A DNA stretch of 33,812 nucleotides, taken from Chloroflexota bacterium (lineage in GTDB: Bacteria; Chloroflexota; Anaerolineae; UBA1429). Positions within the stretch are counted from its first letter, which is position 1; every line of letters begins with the position of its first letter. Below are positions 23,822-30,547 of the stretch, piece after piece. The notes under the pieces were generated by a model. The model was not told where the DNA came from. It ran no database searches and saw only the letters and a list, made by a program, of their open reading frames with translations. The stretch spans positions 1 to 33,812 of the forward strand of contig JAAYDC010000023.1 of the NCBI GenBank assembly GCA_012729455.1, written 5' to 3'. The position numbers and the translations under genes were made by a program.

Positions 23822-24950
23822 GCGTCGGCTCCGTGGTGGGGAACTCGCTCAGTTCGCCCGCCAGCCAACGATATACCGCTATGGTTTTGGCGGCAATCTG
23901 CTGGTGCGTAAAGTGCGCCAGCACGCGCTGGCGGCCTGCCTCGCCGAGTGCACTCACCAGTTGCAGATCGCCCTGCAGGCGTTCGATGGCGGCACAAAGG
24001 GCATCCGCCTCGCCTTCGGGCACGATCAGCCCGCCGTCATCCACCACGGCAGGGATCTCGCCGGAATCCGAGCCAATCACTGGCACGCCCGAGGCCATCG
24101 CCTCGATCAGCACGCGGCCGAACTGCTCCTTCCAGTTGGGCGTGCTCAATGAGGGCAGCACCAGGGCATCCAACTGGCGGTAGAAATCTGGCATGGCATG
24201 CGAGGGGATATAATCCAGGAATGTCACCCGCTCGCTGAGGGCGTGGCTGGCGATAAACGCCTCCATCCTAGCGCGCAGGGGGCCCGAACCGCTGATCTTG
24301 AGCTGCCATTCGCCGCGCACCTGCGCCAGGGCCTCCAACAGAACCATTAACCCCTTTTGCAGAACGAGCCGGCCGGCGTATCCCAGGGTAAAGGGGCGCT
24401 CGGCGGGGCGTTCCGCAGGGCTAAAGGCCACTGGATCGACCCCAAACTGGGCGATCACGGCGATCTCTCCGCGGTAGCCCTTGTGGCGCAGCACTGCGGC
24501 TGCCTCGCGGTTGCCGGCGATGGCAGCCCGGCATTGGCGGTAGGCAGCCTGTTCCATGGCACGGAACGGCCAGGGGTAATTTCTCAGCAGGTTTTGCCAG
24601 GTGAAAAAGAGCGGTTCGGCGCCGATTCGCCGCGCGTTGCGCAACGCCAGATAGGTTGCCAGATTATAGGGCTCTTCGTCGATGTGCAGGATCTCGGGGC
24701 GGGCATCACGCAAAAGCGACCCCAGGCGCCGATAGTGGTGCAAATGAAAGCTGCCGTTCAACGCCAGGGGTGCAACCAGCAGCTGATAGCCCGTGGTATA
24801 GACCGGCTCAAGGAACTGTTCGTGCTCGGCTTCGCGCCAGGATGTCGGCACGAGCGCCGTCAGTTCGATATCCGGCAAAGCCGCTAGGGCTTCAAGCTTG
24901 CGCTGATACGCGCCCACAACAAATGCTTTAGAAATCAATGTCACGCGCAT
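23811..24950 (-). CDS. Glycosyltransferase family 4, likely leaderless
   Basis: A 379-residue GT-B enzyme beginning MRVTLISKAFVVGAYQRKLE. The C-domain contains LGYAGRLVLQKGL, ISGSGPLRARME, and the donor-binding region QFGRVLIEAMASGVPVIGS with SGEIPAVV. It is the first gene of the polysaccharide operon. No Shine-Dalgarno sequence precedes ATG 24950 (upstream bases are GATACTATC), and the best promoter places transcription start on the A of the ATG. Donor and acceptor are unknown. Roughly 70 bases separate it from the divergent tRNA-Leu gene. Confidence 0.88.
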   Translation of the reverse strand: MRVTLISKAFVVGAYQRKLEALAALPDIELTALVPTSWREAEHEQFLEPVYTTGYQLLVAPLALNGSFHLHHYRRLGSLLRDARPEILHIDEEPYNLATYLALRNARRIGAEPLFFTWQNLLRNYPWPFRAMEQAAYRQCRAAIAGNREAAAVLRHKGYRGEIAVIAQFGVDPVAFSPAERPAERPFTLGYAGRLVLQKGLMVLLEALAQVRGEWQLKISGSGPLRARMEAFIASHALSERVTFLDYIPSHAMPDFYRQLDALVLPSLSTPNWKEQFGRVLIEAMASGVPVIGSDSGEIPAVVDDGGLIVPEGEADALCAAIERLQGDLQLVSALGEAGRQRVLAHFTHQQIAAKTIAVYRWLAGELSEFPTTEPTLDC

Positions 24951-24956
24951 GATAGT

Positions 24957-24985
24957 ATCTTATACGCTTTGACACGATTATCCAA
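24957..24985 (-). promoter_or_regulatory. Promoter for the glycosyltransferase operon (leaderless start)
   Basis: On the minus strand TTGGAT (24985-24980) and TAAGAT (24962-24957) are separated by 17 bases. Seven bases downstream of the -10 is 24950, the A of the start codon. The element interlocks with the tRNA-Leu promoter. Confidence 0.55.
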
Positions 24986-24997
24986 TAAGATTAAGAT
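24969..24997 (+). promoter_or_regulatory. Sigma70-type promoter for tRNA-Leu
   Basis: TTGACA (24969-24974) and TAAGAT (24992-24997) are separated by 17 bases; the predicted start is near 25004, five bases before the mature tRNA. Confidence 0.72.
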
Positions 24998-25008
24998 CGG
25001 AATTCGCT

Positions 25009-25091
25009 GGGGCGGTGGCGGAATGGCATACGCTGTGGACTTAAAATCCACTGGGGGCAACCCCATGAGGGTTCGAAACCCTCCCGCCCCA
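25009..25091 (+). tRNA. tRNA-Leu (anticodon TAA)
   Basis: An 83-nt class II tRNA. The acceptor is GGGGCGG/CCGCCCC (perfect), the anticodon stem GTGGA/TCCAC encloses CTTAAAA (anticodon TAA, read UAA), a long variable arm TGGGGGCAACCCCATG follows, and the T arm is GAGGG-TTCGAAA-CCCTC. The discriminator is A; CCA is not encoded. Confidence 0.95.
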
Positions 25092-25103
25092 CTGTATTCC
25101 CCC

Positions 25104-25132
25104 TTGCCGGTTCGCCTCTGTGTGGCTATACT
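25104..25132 (+). promoter_or_regulatory. Sigma70-type promoter for the hydrolase operon
   Basis: TTGCCG (25104-25109) and TATACT (25127-25132) are separated by 17 bases; the predicted start is about 25139, with AGGAGCGAGC before ATG 25161. It probably drives the hydrolase, the 602-residue protein and ZIP transporter 2. Confidence 0.7.
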
Positions 25133-25160
25133 CGCCGCATCCTGAGCTGTAGGAGCGAGC

Positions 25161-26060
25161 ATGCCAACCTTTGAGCTGACTTTCGAATCCGCCAACTATG
25201 CAACTTCCAACAAGCTGATCACAGCCTTGGTGATCACACCGCCTGAAATGACGCCCGAGACTGGCGCGATGCTCTTTACCCACGGATGGGGCTGCAACCG
25301 ATACCAATATCGCGAGCTCATGGAAGCCACCTGCGCGCGCGACAACCTGGTGGGCATCAGCGTCGAGTTCCGCCAGTCGGGCTATGACTTTAGCCCGTCC
25401 GGATACGGCTGGATGATACCTTATGACCTGAGTTTTATGCAGGTGGTGGACGTACTCAACGGCATGCGCAGCATCCTCGAGATACTGCCCGCGCTCAACC
25501 GCCGGCGGCTGTATCATTATGGCGGCAGCCAGGGCGGACACATTGCCCTGCTTTCGGCGATCTATGCCCCCCGTACATGGGCTTGGGTGTATGCCGCCAG
25601 CCCGATGACGCATCTCTCTCCCAACCATGTGCCATCCTCCGGCCGCTGTCTGGCACCGCACGAAGCCGCCGTGCGCGATGTGGCGGGTCTGGCCGGCTAC
25701 ATCGGCTGCCGGGTGATCCTCGAGCACGGCACTGCCGATACCACCGTCGATTGCGACACTCACACCCGTGCGCTGCAAACCCGCCTTGAAGAGCTCGGCA
25801 AGCCGGTAGAGGCTCACTACTACGAGGGTGGCGGCCATGACCTCGAGCCCGTCACAACCCGGCTCGATTCGTTCGAGCTGCACGCCGCGCCCTGGCTGCA
25901 TGCGCTGCGCCCCGAGGAGGGGCCCGACGACTTTGCCGCTGGCAGCCGCATCGAACTGGATTGTGCCGGCCGGCGCCTGACGATCGACTGGTCCAAACCT
26001 GTATCTGATGCTACGATCCTCACCTGGGACGATACCGCCAAGGAGCCCAACCATGCCTGA
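25161..26060 (+). CDS. Alpha/beta hydrolase
   Basis: A 299-residue serine hydrolase of the alpha/beta fold. The oxyanion strand MLFTHGWGCNR (37-47) is followed by the nucleophile elbow GGSQGGH (Ser123). A candidate acid is in GTADTTVDCD (Asp193 or Asp197), and the catalytic histidine is in GGGHDLEP (His226). The GxSxGG elbow is peptidase/esterase-like. About 55 residues after the fold end in a beta-like extension (GSRIELDCAGRRLTIDW). There is no signal peptide, so it is cytoplasmic. Substrate is unknown. The stop overlaps the start of the next gene by 8 bases, implying coupled expression with the 602-residue protein. Confidence 0.85.
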   Translation: MPTFELTFESANYATSNKLITALVITPPEMTPETGAMLFTHGWGCNRYQYRELMEATCARDNLVGISVEFRQSGYDFSPSGYGWMIPYDLSFMQVVDVLNGMRSILEILPALNRRRLYHYGGSQGGHIALLSAIYAPRTWAWVYAASPMTHLSPNHVPSSGRCLAPHEAAVRDVAGLAGYIGCRVILEHGTADTTVDCDTHTRALQTRLEELGKPVEAHYYEGGGHDLEPVTTRLDSFELHAAPWLHALRPEEGPDDFAAGSRIELDCAGRRLTIDWSKPVSDATILTWDDTAKEPNHA

Positions 26061-27861
26061 GCCCCTCCTGACCAGCCAACTCGGCGCCCCACCGCCCGAC
26101 TGGGCCCTCATGGAGCGCGCCCTGATTACCGAGATGAATACCAACGCGCTACGCTACCAGGAACACTATACCCGCCGCGATGGTAGTTTTATCTGGCGTG
26201 ACGAGTGGCCCGGCTTTGATGGCTCGGATGACGGGTACGAATCGTACCATAACTGGCCGCTCTTTTACGCCCTGGGCGGCGACAGCGAGCTGCACGAACG
26301 CTCGCGCTGGCTGTGGGAGACCGTCACGCGCCAGTTTACCGAATATGGGCAAGTCTACCGCGAGTTCGATGCCAACTATGACTGGATGCATCACGGCGAG
26401 AGCTCGATCTACCTTTACTATTTTGGCCTGGCTGACCCGACCCGCGCACGCGACCGAGCCCGCACGCTGCGCTTTGCGCGCATGTACATGGGTGAGGATC
26501 CCCTTGCGCCCAACTGGGACGCCGACAAGCGCATGATGCGCTCGCCCATCACCGGCAGCCGCGGGCCGCGCCTGGTCAACACTTGGGATGACTGGGCCAC
26601 CCACCGTGCCGTTCTGGCGCTGTATCCGCCGCCCTTTGACGATCTGCCGGGCGTGCCGGGCCCCCTGGCTAACTGGAACGACGACCAGGTCTATAGCACC
26701 ATCCTGCAGGCCCTCAACGCGCGCATGATGCGCTGCGATGTGCCGCTCAACCTCACCAGCACCAGCCTTATCACACATGCCTACCTGTATACCGGCGACG
26801 ATAAATACCGCACCTGGGTGCTGGATTACCTGCAGGTGTGGGCAGAACGCATTCAGGCCAACGGCGGCATCTGCCCCGATAACGTGGGGCCTAACGGCGT
26901 GGTAGGAGAGACTAACGACGGCAAGTGGTGGGGCGGTTACTATGGCTGGCGCTGGCCGCATGGCTTTATGACCATTATCCAGCCATTGACGATCGCGGCC
27001 ATGAACGCGGTGCTGCTCACCGGCGACCAGAGTTACCTGGATATCCCGCGCGGGCAGATCGACCGCATCATCGAGCTGGGGCATGTGGAGGGCGAGGCAC
27101 TGATGGTGCCCAACCGCCACCTCGATTCTGGCTGGGCCGATTTCCGCCAACTGCGTCCCGAGTATCCCCTGCAGATCTGGTTCATGTCGCAGGATGAACG
27201 CGACCGTGCACGCCTGGAGCGCTTCCCCGAGCGCCTCACCGAATGGAGCAAGGTGGCGCCCGGCCGCGGCAAGGGCGATGATATCCACATCGCGCCCTAC
27301 TATCGCTTCCTGGAGGGTGCTAACCCGGGCTATCCGCAGGCGCTGCTGGATGCCCAGTGGAACGAGGTGGCGCGCCGCATGGCACGCATGGCCAGCGACG
27401 ACAGCGACCCCGAGTCCTGGGACGTGCATCATTGGCAGGATATCAACCCAGTACACACCGAGGCACTGCTGCAGCTTACCTGCGGAGGTCCGCAGATCAT
27501 CTACCACGGCGGGCTGCTTCATGTGCGTTTGCGTTATTACGACGCTATCGCCGCTCGCCCAGGCCTGCCGCCCGATGTGGGCGCGTTGGTCACCGGACTG
27601 GATGGCTCAAGCATCCGCGTGCGCATCGCCAACATCAGCACGCTGGAGCCGCGCGAGCTGTTAATCCAGGCCGGAGCCTTTGGCGAGCATCGCTTCACCA
27701 GCGTGCAGGATCTGGCAGCCGGCGAATCCGCCCCGCAGGATGCGGGCAAGTATGTGCGTGTGCGCCTGGCGCCCGGCGGGCAAGTTGAGCTGCAGCTGAA
27801 CATGCAGCGCTATGTCAACAAGCCCTCCTACGAACAGCCCGTTTTCGGCAGCCGCGCCTGA
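26053..27861 (+). CDS. Large protein of unknown family, possibly an alpha/alpha-barrel carbohydrate-active enzyme
   Basis: 602 residues, translated from ATG 26053 with AAGGAG upstream; a longer frame from 26008 lies over the hydrolase gene and is rejected. The body (about 1-500) is helix-rich with many Trp, Tyr, His and Asp residues and repeated helix-loop patterns. Examples are YHNWPLFYALGGDSELHERS, YDWMHHGESSIYLYYFGLAD and GGYYGWRWPHGFMTI, resembling the (alpha/alpha) barrels of glycoside hydrolases, lyases and related enzymes. The C-terminal ~90 residues (LLHVRLRYYDAIA onward) look like a beta domain. No signal peptide is seen. I do not recognise the family; the catalytic call is inference from composition and layout. 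It sits between the alpha/beta hydrolase (8-base overlap) and ZIP transporter 2 (TGATG overlap). Confidence 0.72.
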   Translation: MPEPLLTSQLGAPPPDWALMERALITEMNTNALRYQEHYTRRDGSFIWRDEWPGFDGSDDGYESYHNWPLFYALGGDSELHERSRWLWETVTRQFTEYGQVYREFDANYDWMHHGESSIYLYYFGLADPTRARDRARTLRFARMYMGEDPLAPNWDADKRMMRSPITGSRGPRLVNTWDDWATHRAVLALYPPPFDDLPGVPGPLANWNDDQVYSTILQALNARMMRCDVPLNLTSTSLITHAYLYTGDDKYRTWVLDYLQVWAERIQANGGICPDNVGPNGVVGETNDGKWWGGYYGWRWPHGFMTIIQPLTIAAMNAVLLTGDQSYLDIPRGQIDRIIELGHVEGEALMVPNRHLDSGWADFRQLRPEYPLQIWFMSQDERDRARLERFPERLTEWSKVAPGRGKGDDIHIAPYYRFLEGANPGYPQALLDAQWNEVARRMARMASDDSDPESWDVHHWQDINPVHTEALLQLTCGGPQIIYHGGLLHVRLRYYDAIAARPGLPPDVGALVTGLDGSSIRVRIANISTLEPRELLIQAGAFGEHRFTSVQDLAAGESAPQDAGKYVRVRLAPGGQVELQLNMQRYVNKPSYEQPVFGSRA

Positions 27862-28661
27862 TGCTGGAGAGTTTTGCTGCGCTGGCAGTCCCTCTGCAGG
27901 CACTCCTGGCAGGCCTCTTTACGGCTGCCATGACGGCGATCGGTTCGGCGCCCGTGTTTTTCACCCGGCAGGTTCACCCGCGCCTGATGGCGGTGATGCT
28001 GGGGAGTGCTGCTGGCATCATGTTGGCTGCCAGCTACTGGTCGTTGTTGGCGCCGGCCATCCGCATCACGGGCGGCAACTGGATGCAGCCGGCAATCGGG
28101 TTTCTGCTGGGCGGCGGTGTGCTGCTGCTGATCGATGCCATCCTGCCGCACATCCACCCGGCTCTGCGCGATTGCCCTTCCGAGGGCGTACCCACCAACT
28201 GGCGCCGCAGTGTCCTTCTGGTGCTGGCGGTGATGCTGCACAACATCCCGGAAGGGCTTACCATCGGAGTCGCCTTTGGAGCAGCAGCGTCCGGTATCCC
28301 CGAGGCATCGCTGACCGGCGCACTGGTGCTGGCGTTGGGCATCGGCCTGCAGAACCTGCCAGAAGGACTGGCGGTAGCCATGCCGCTGCGCTGCGAGGGC
28401 CTGAGCCCGCTCAAATCGTTTCTGCTGGGGATCCTTTCAGGGATTGTCGAACCGTTGGCCGCCTTGGCAGGCGCTCTGCTATCGCTTTCGATGGACAGCG
28501 CTATGCCCTATGCGCTCTCGTTCGCGGCCGGGGCGATGATCTATGTGGTCTTTGAGGAGCTTATCCCCGAGGCTGTTGCGGGCTCGGACGGCCACTATGC
28601 CACCATCAGCTCGATGGTGGGCTTTACTCTGATGATGGTGCTGGAGGTAGCCCTGGGCTAG
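27861..28661 (+). CDS. ZIP-family metal transporter (GufA-like), copy 2
   Basis: A 266-residue membrane protein with ZIP metal motifs LHNIPEGLTIGVAFG (His127, Asn128, Glu131), LQNLPEGLAVAMPLR (Gln164, Asn165, Glu168) and VFEELIPE (Glu232, Glu233, Glu237). It has a similar helix pattern to the 17950-18768 gene and the shared LPHxHP loop. Sequence identity over the core looks about half or more by eye. It starts at ATG 27861, overlapping the previous stop as TGATG, so it is translated with the hydrolase/602-residue pair. Metal specificity is unknown. The 3' end overlaps the convergent MFS gene by 38 bases. Confidence 0.9.
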   Translation: MLESFAALAVPLQALLAGLFTAAMTAIGSAPVFFTRQVHPRLMAVMLGSAAGIMLAASYWSLLAPAIRITGGNWMQPAIGFLLGGGVLLLIDAILPHIHPALRDCPSEGVPTNWRRSVLLVLAVMLHNIPEGLTIGVAFGAAASGIPEASLTGALVLALGIGLQNLPEGLAVAMPLRCEGLSPLKSFLLGILSGIVEPLAALAGALLSLSMDSAMPYALSFAAGAMIYVVFEELIPEAVAGSDGHYATISSMVGFTLMMVLEVALG

Positions 28662-29949
28662 ACTGCAGATGGGTGCCTGGTTCGGGCAGTTTGAGTGTCA
28701 AGAATAGGGTCAGCGCGGCAAAGCCGATCGAGGCGATAAACACCGCCTGATAACCCAAGGCTGAGGCGATCCAGCCTCCCAGCGGCGGGGCCAGCATGGT
28801 CAGGGCTCCCAGGGTGTTGCTCACCCCGATATAGATCGGGCGCTGGCGCTCTTGGGCGTGCTCGAGAATCCATCCAAAGGTGGGCCAGCCGATCGAGTTG
28901 ATATAGATGCCCAAGATCACAAAGATCAGCAAGTAAAGGATCGTCGCCAAAGACCCCAGCTGGCGCGCAAAGATACCTATCAGGAGCGCCAACAGCGGCG
29001 GAAGCGCTCCTACGCCGGTTACCAGACGCATATAAAAGAGCACGCCGCGCTTATCTTGCAGCCAGCTCAGCAACAAGCCCGATACCAACGCGCCAACTAC
29101 CTGCGCCGAGATAAACAATCCGGTCGTAGAGGTGGGCATGCCCAGCTCATTGGTGGCATGGATCACATAAAAAGCAGTCGCCAGCGAGATAAAGCCTGTC
29201 ATCACACGCGTCAATAGCAGGTGCGCAAAGGGCTTGTCGGTTCTGATCAGGGTCGGGATGGATGCCAATACTTTTGCCATCCCCGGCGAGGCTCCCTCCA
29301 GTTCCTGGGGCGGATCTTCCTTGATCATCCAGAGCATCGCCACCCCAAGCATCATGATGGTGCCGGCCGCCAGAAACAGGACCCCATAATCCCAGGGATA
29401 GACAATCGGGCTCTGGTCGCTCAGGATATAGCGCACAGCAATCCCCACCAGGATGCCGCCAATCCCTCCGGTGATCTGCGCGATGCCCATCACCCGGCCA
29501 CGCCGCCGCGGCGGGATAGTGCGTGCCAGCAGGTCAAACCACGGGATGCTGGCGACCGCGTCGCCAAAGTAAAACAGGATCTGCCCGACCAGCAAAGAGG
29601 CCAGCGCCAAGCCTGGGTTGGTGGCGCCAAAGAAGCCAATCGCCAGACCGATGAGTAGAAACATCGGGCGCGAGAGCAGGCACGACCACGCCAGGATCGG
29701 TTTCTTGAGCGGGAAGCGATGTGTCCAGGCTGCCACAAAGAGCTGCGGCAAGAGCCAAGCGCCGTTGGGCAAACCAGCCACCAGTCCCACCATCACGGGT
29801 GAGCTCGTCAGGCGCGTCACCAGGGTAGGGATAACTGTACTAGCCGAAATAAAGGCGATCGCAATGTTGAATGTGGTCGACTCTCCGCTGATGCAAAAGG
29901 CATTGTGTTTATAGTTGGCGTACTGCTGCTGTTCGGTCAACGGTATCAT
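28624..29949 (-). CDS. MFS transporter
   Basis: A 441-residue permease with about 12 hydrophobic helices. It has an MFS-like loop PRRRGRVMGIAQITGGIGG, and the N-terminus TTFNIAIAFISASTVIPTLV precedes helix 1. A central polar loop (about 205-235) separates the halves. Substrate cannot be predicted. ATG 29949 is followed by MIPLTEQQQYANYKHNAF; the Shine-Dalgarno is weak (CAGG directly upstream). It is transcribed alone from the promoter at 29968-29996 and converges on ZIP transporter 2. It is not clearly homologous to the first MFS gene beyond family level. Confidence 0.84.
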   Translation of the reverse strand: MIPLTEQQQYANYKHNAFCISGESTTFNIAIAFISASTVIPTLVTRLTSSPVMVGLVAGLPNGAWLLPQLFVAAWTHRFPLKKPILAWSCLLSRPMFLLIGLAIGFFGATNPGLALASLLVGQILFYFGDAVASIPWFDLLARTIPPRRRGRVMGIAQITGGIGGILVGIAVRYILSDQSPIVYPWDYGVLFLAAGTIMMLGVAMLWMIKEDPPQELEGASPGMAKVLASIPTLIRTDKPFAHLLLTRVMTGFISLATAFYVIHATNELGMPTSTTGLFISAQVVGALVSGLLLSWLQDKRGVLFYMRLVTGVGALPPLLALLIGIFARQLGSLATILYLLIFVILGIYINSIGWPTFGWILEHAQERQRPIYIGVSNTLGALTMLAPPLGGWIASALGYQAVFIASIGFAALTLFLTLKLPEPGTHLQSSPGLPPAPSSE

Positions 29950-29967
29950 CCTGAGGGTAATTGTGCT

Positions 29968-29996
29968 AATGTAAGGGTTCGGGCGGATTTCGTCAA
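29968..29996 (-). promoter_or_regulatory. Sigma70-type promoter for the second MFS gene
   Basis: On the minus strand TTGACG (29996-29991) and TACATT (29973-29968) are separated by 17 bases; the predicted start is near 29961. A 6-bp inverted repeat GGCGGA (29982-29987)/TCCGCC (30003-30008) flanks the -35 box. Confidence 0.6.
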
Positions 29997-30032
29997 GCCG
30001 GGTCCGCCTGACATGCTATGAGGTGCATCAAC

Positions 30033-30497
30033 ATGATCCCTGCAGCAGAAAACCTGAATGGCTGGTGGCACGCTTACTTGGATGCCTCAAACCCCTGGAA
30101 GCCCGAGCAAGACGCGTTATCCAGCCCACTGCCGCACCCGACGGGCGGTTGGGAAGCGCTCGAGACCCGCAAACGCTCGCTGAGCGTGCCCGGGATATGG
30201 CGCGACCACATCGCCGGCTACGTAGGGATTATCTGGTATGAACGACCACTGTGGTTGGAAGCTGACTGGAAAGGCGTGGAAGGAGTGCTGGAGATCGCCC
30301 GGTTTTGCGAATGGCTGCAGGTATTCCTGAATGGCAAGCCTGTCGGGCAGAGTGTCCGGGCACACCAGGGGTTGGCGCTCGCGCTGGGAGTGCTGCGCCC
30401 AGAATGCCGTTACAGCCTGGGAGTGTGCTTATGGGCGCCCGACGATCGCGGCGGTATCGCCTCCGACGTGATCCTGCGGCCAGCCGCAAACGATTGA
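30033..30497 (+). CDS. Stand-alone GH2-type sugar-binding (jelly-roll) domain protein
   Basis: A 154-residue protein. The central stretch SVPGIWRDHIAGYVGIIWYE, then EIARFCEWLQVFLNGKPVG and a segment ending in a short acidic loop, matches the N-terminal galactose-binding-like jelly-roll of beta-galactosidases and beta-glucuronidases (VPxxW...GxxWYxR...VxLNGxxVG). It stops there: no immunoglobulin-like or TIM-barrel catalytic domain follows, so it probably binds rather than cuts sugar. No signal peptide. Start ATG 30033 is preferred over 30018 because GAGGTG lies 8 bases upstream. It is just upstream of the PadR-GH57 fusion and in the same orientation. Domain assignment is by motif reading. Confidence 0.62.
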   Translation: MIPAAENLNGWWHAYLDASNPWKPEQDALSSPLPHPTGGWEALETRKRSLSVPGIWRDHIAGYVGIIWYERPLWLEADWKGVEGVLEIARFCEWLQVFLNGKPVGQSVRAHQGLALALGVLRPECRYSLGVCLWAPDDRGGIASDVILRPAAND

Positions 30498-30521
30498 CAG
30501 AAGGCCAGAGCAGCTTAGAAT
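30494..30521 (+). promoter_or_regulatory. Sigma70-type promoter for the PadR-GH57 fusion
   Basis: Consensus TTGACA (30494-30499) overlaps the previous stop codon; TAGAAT (30516-30521) follows after 16 bases. The predicted start is near 30528, with GAGGAGG (30537-30543) before ATG 30548. The fusion can therefore be transcribed on its own. Confidence 0.68.
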
Positions 30522-30547
30522 GAGACAAGGTTGCCTGAGGAGGCTGA

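Noticed and set aside
25041-26144. 367-codon minus-strand frame opposite the alpha/beta hydrolase
   Set aside because: It runs across tRNA-Leu and the hydrolase promoter and has no domain match.
26149-27522. 457-codon open frame on the minus strand opposite the 602-residue protein
   Set aside because: It is a GC-rich antisense shadow; the plus-strand frame has a ribosome-binding site, operon overlaps and protein-like composition, and the minus frame has none.
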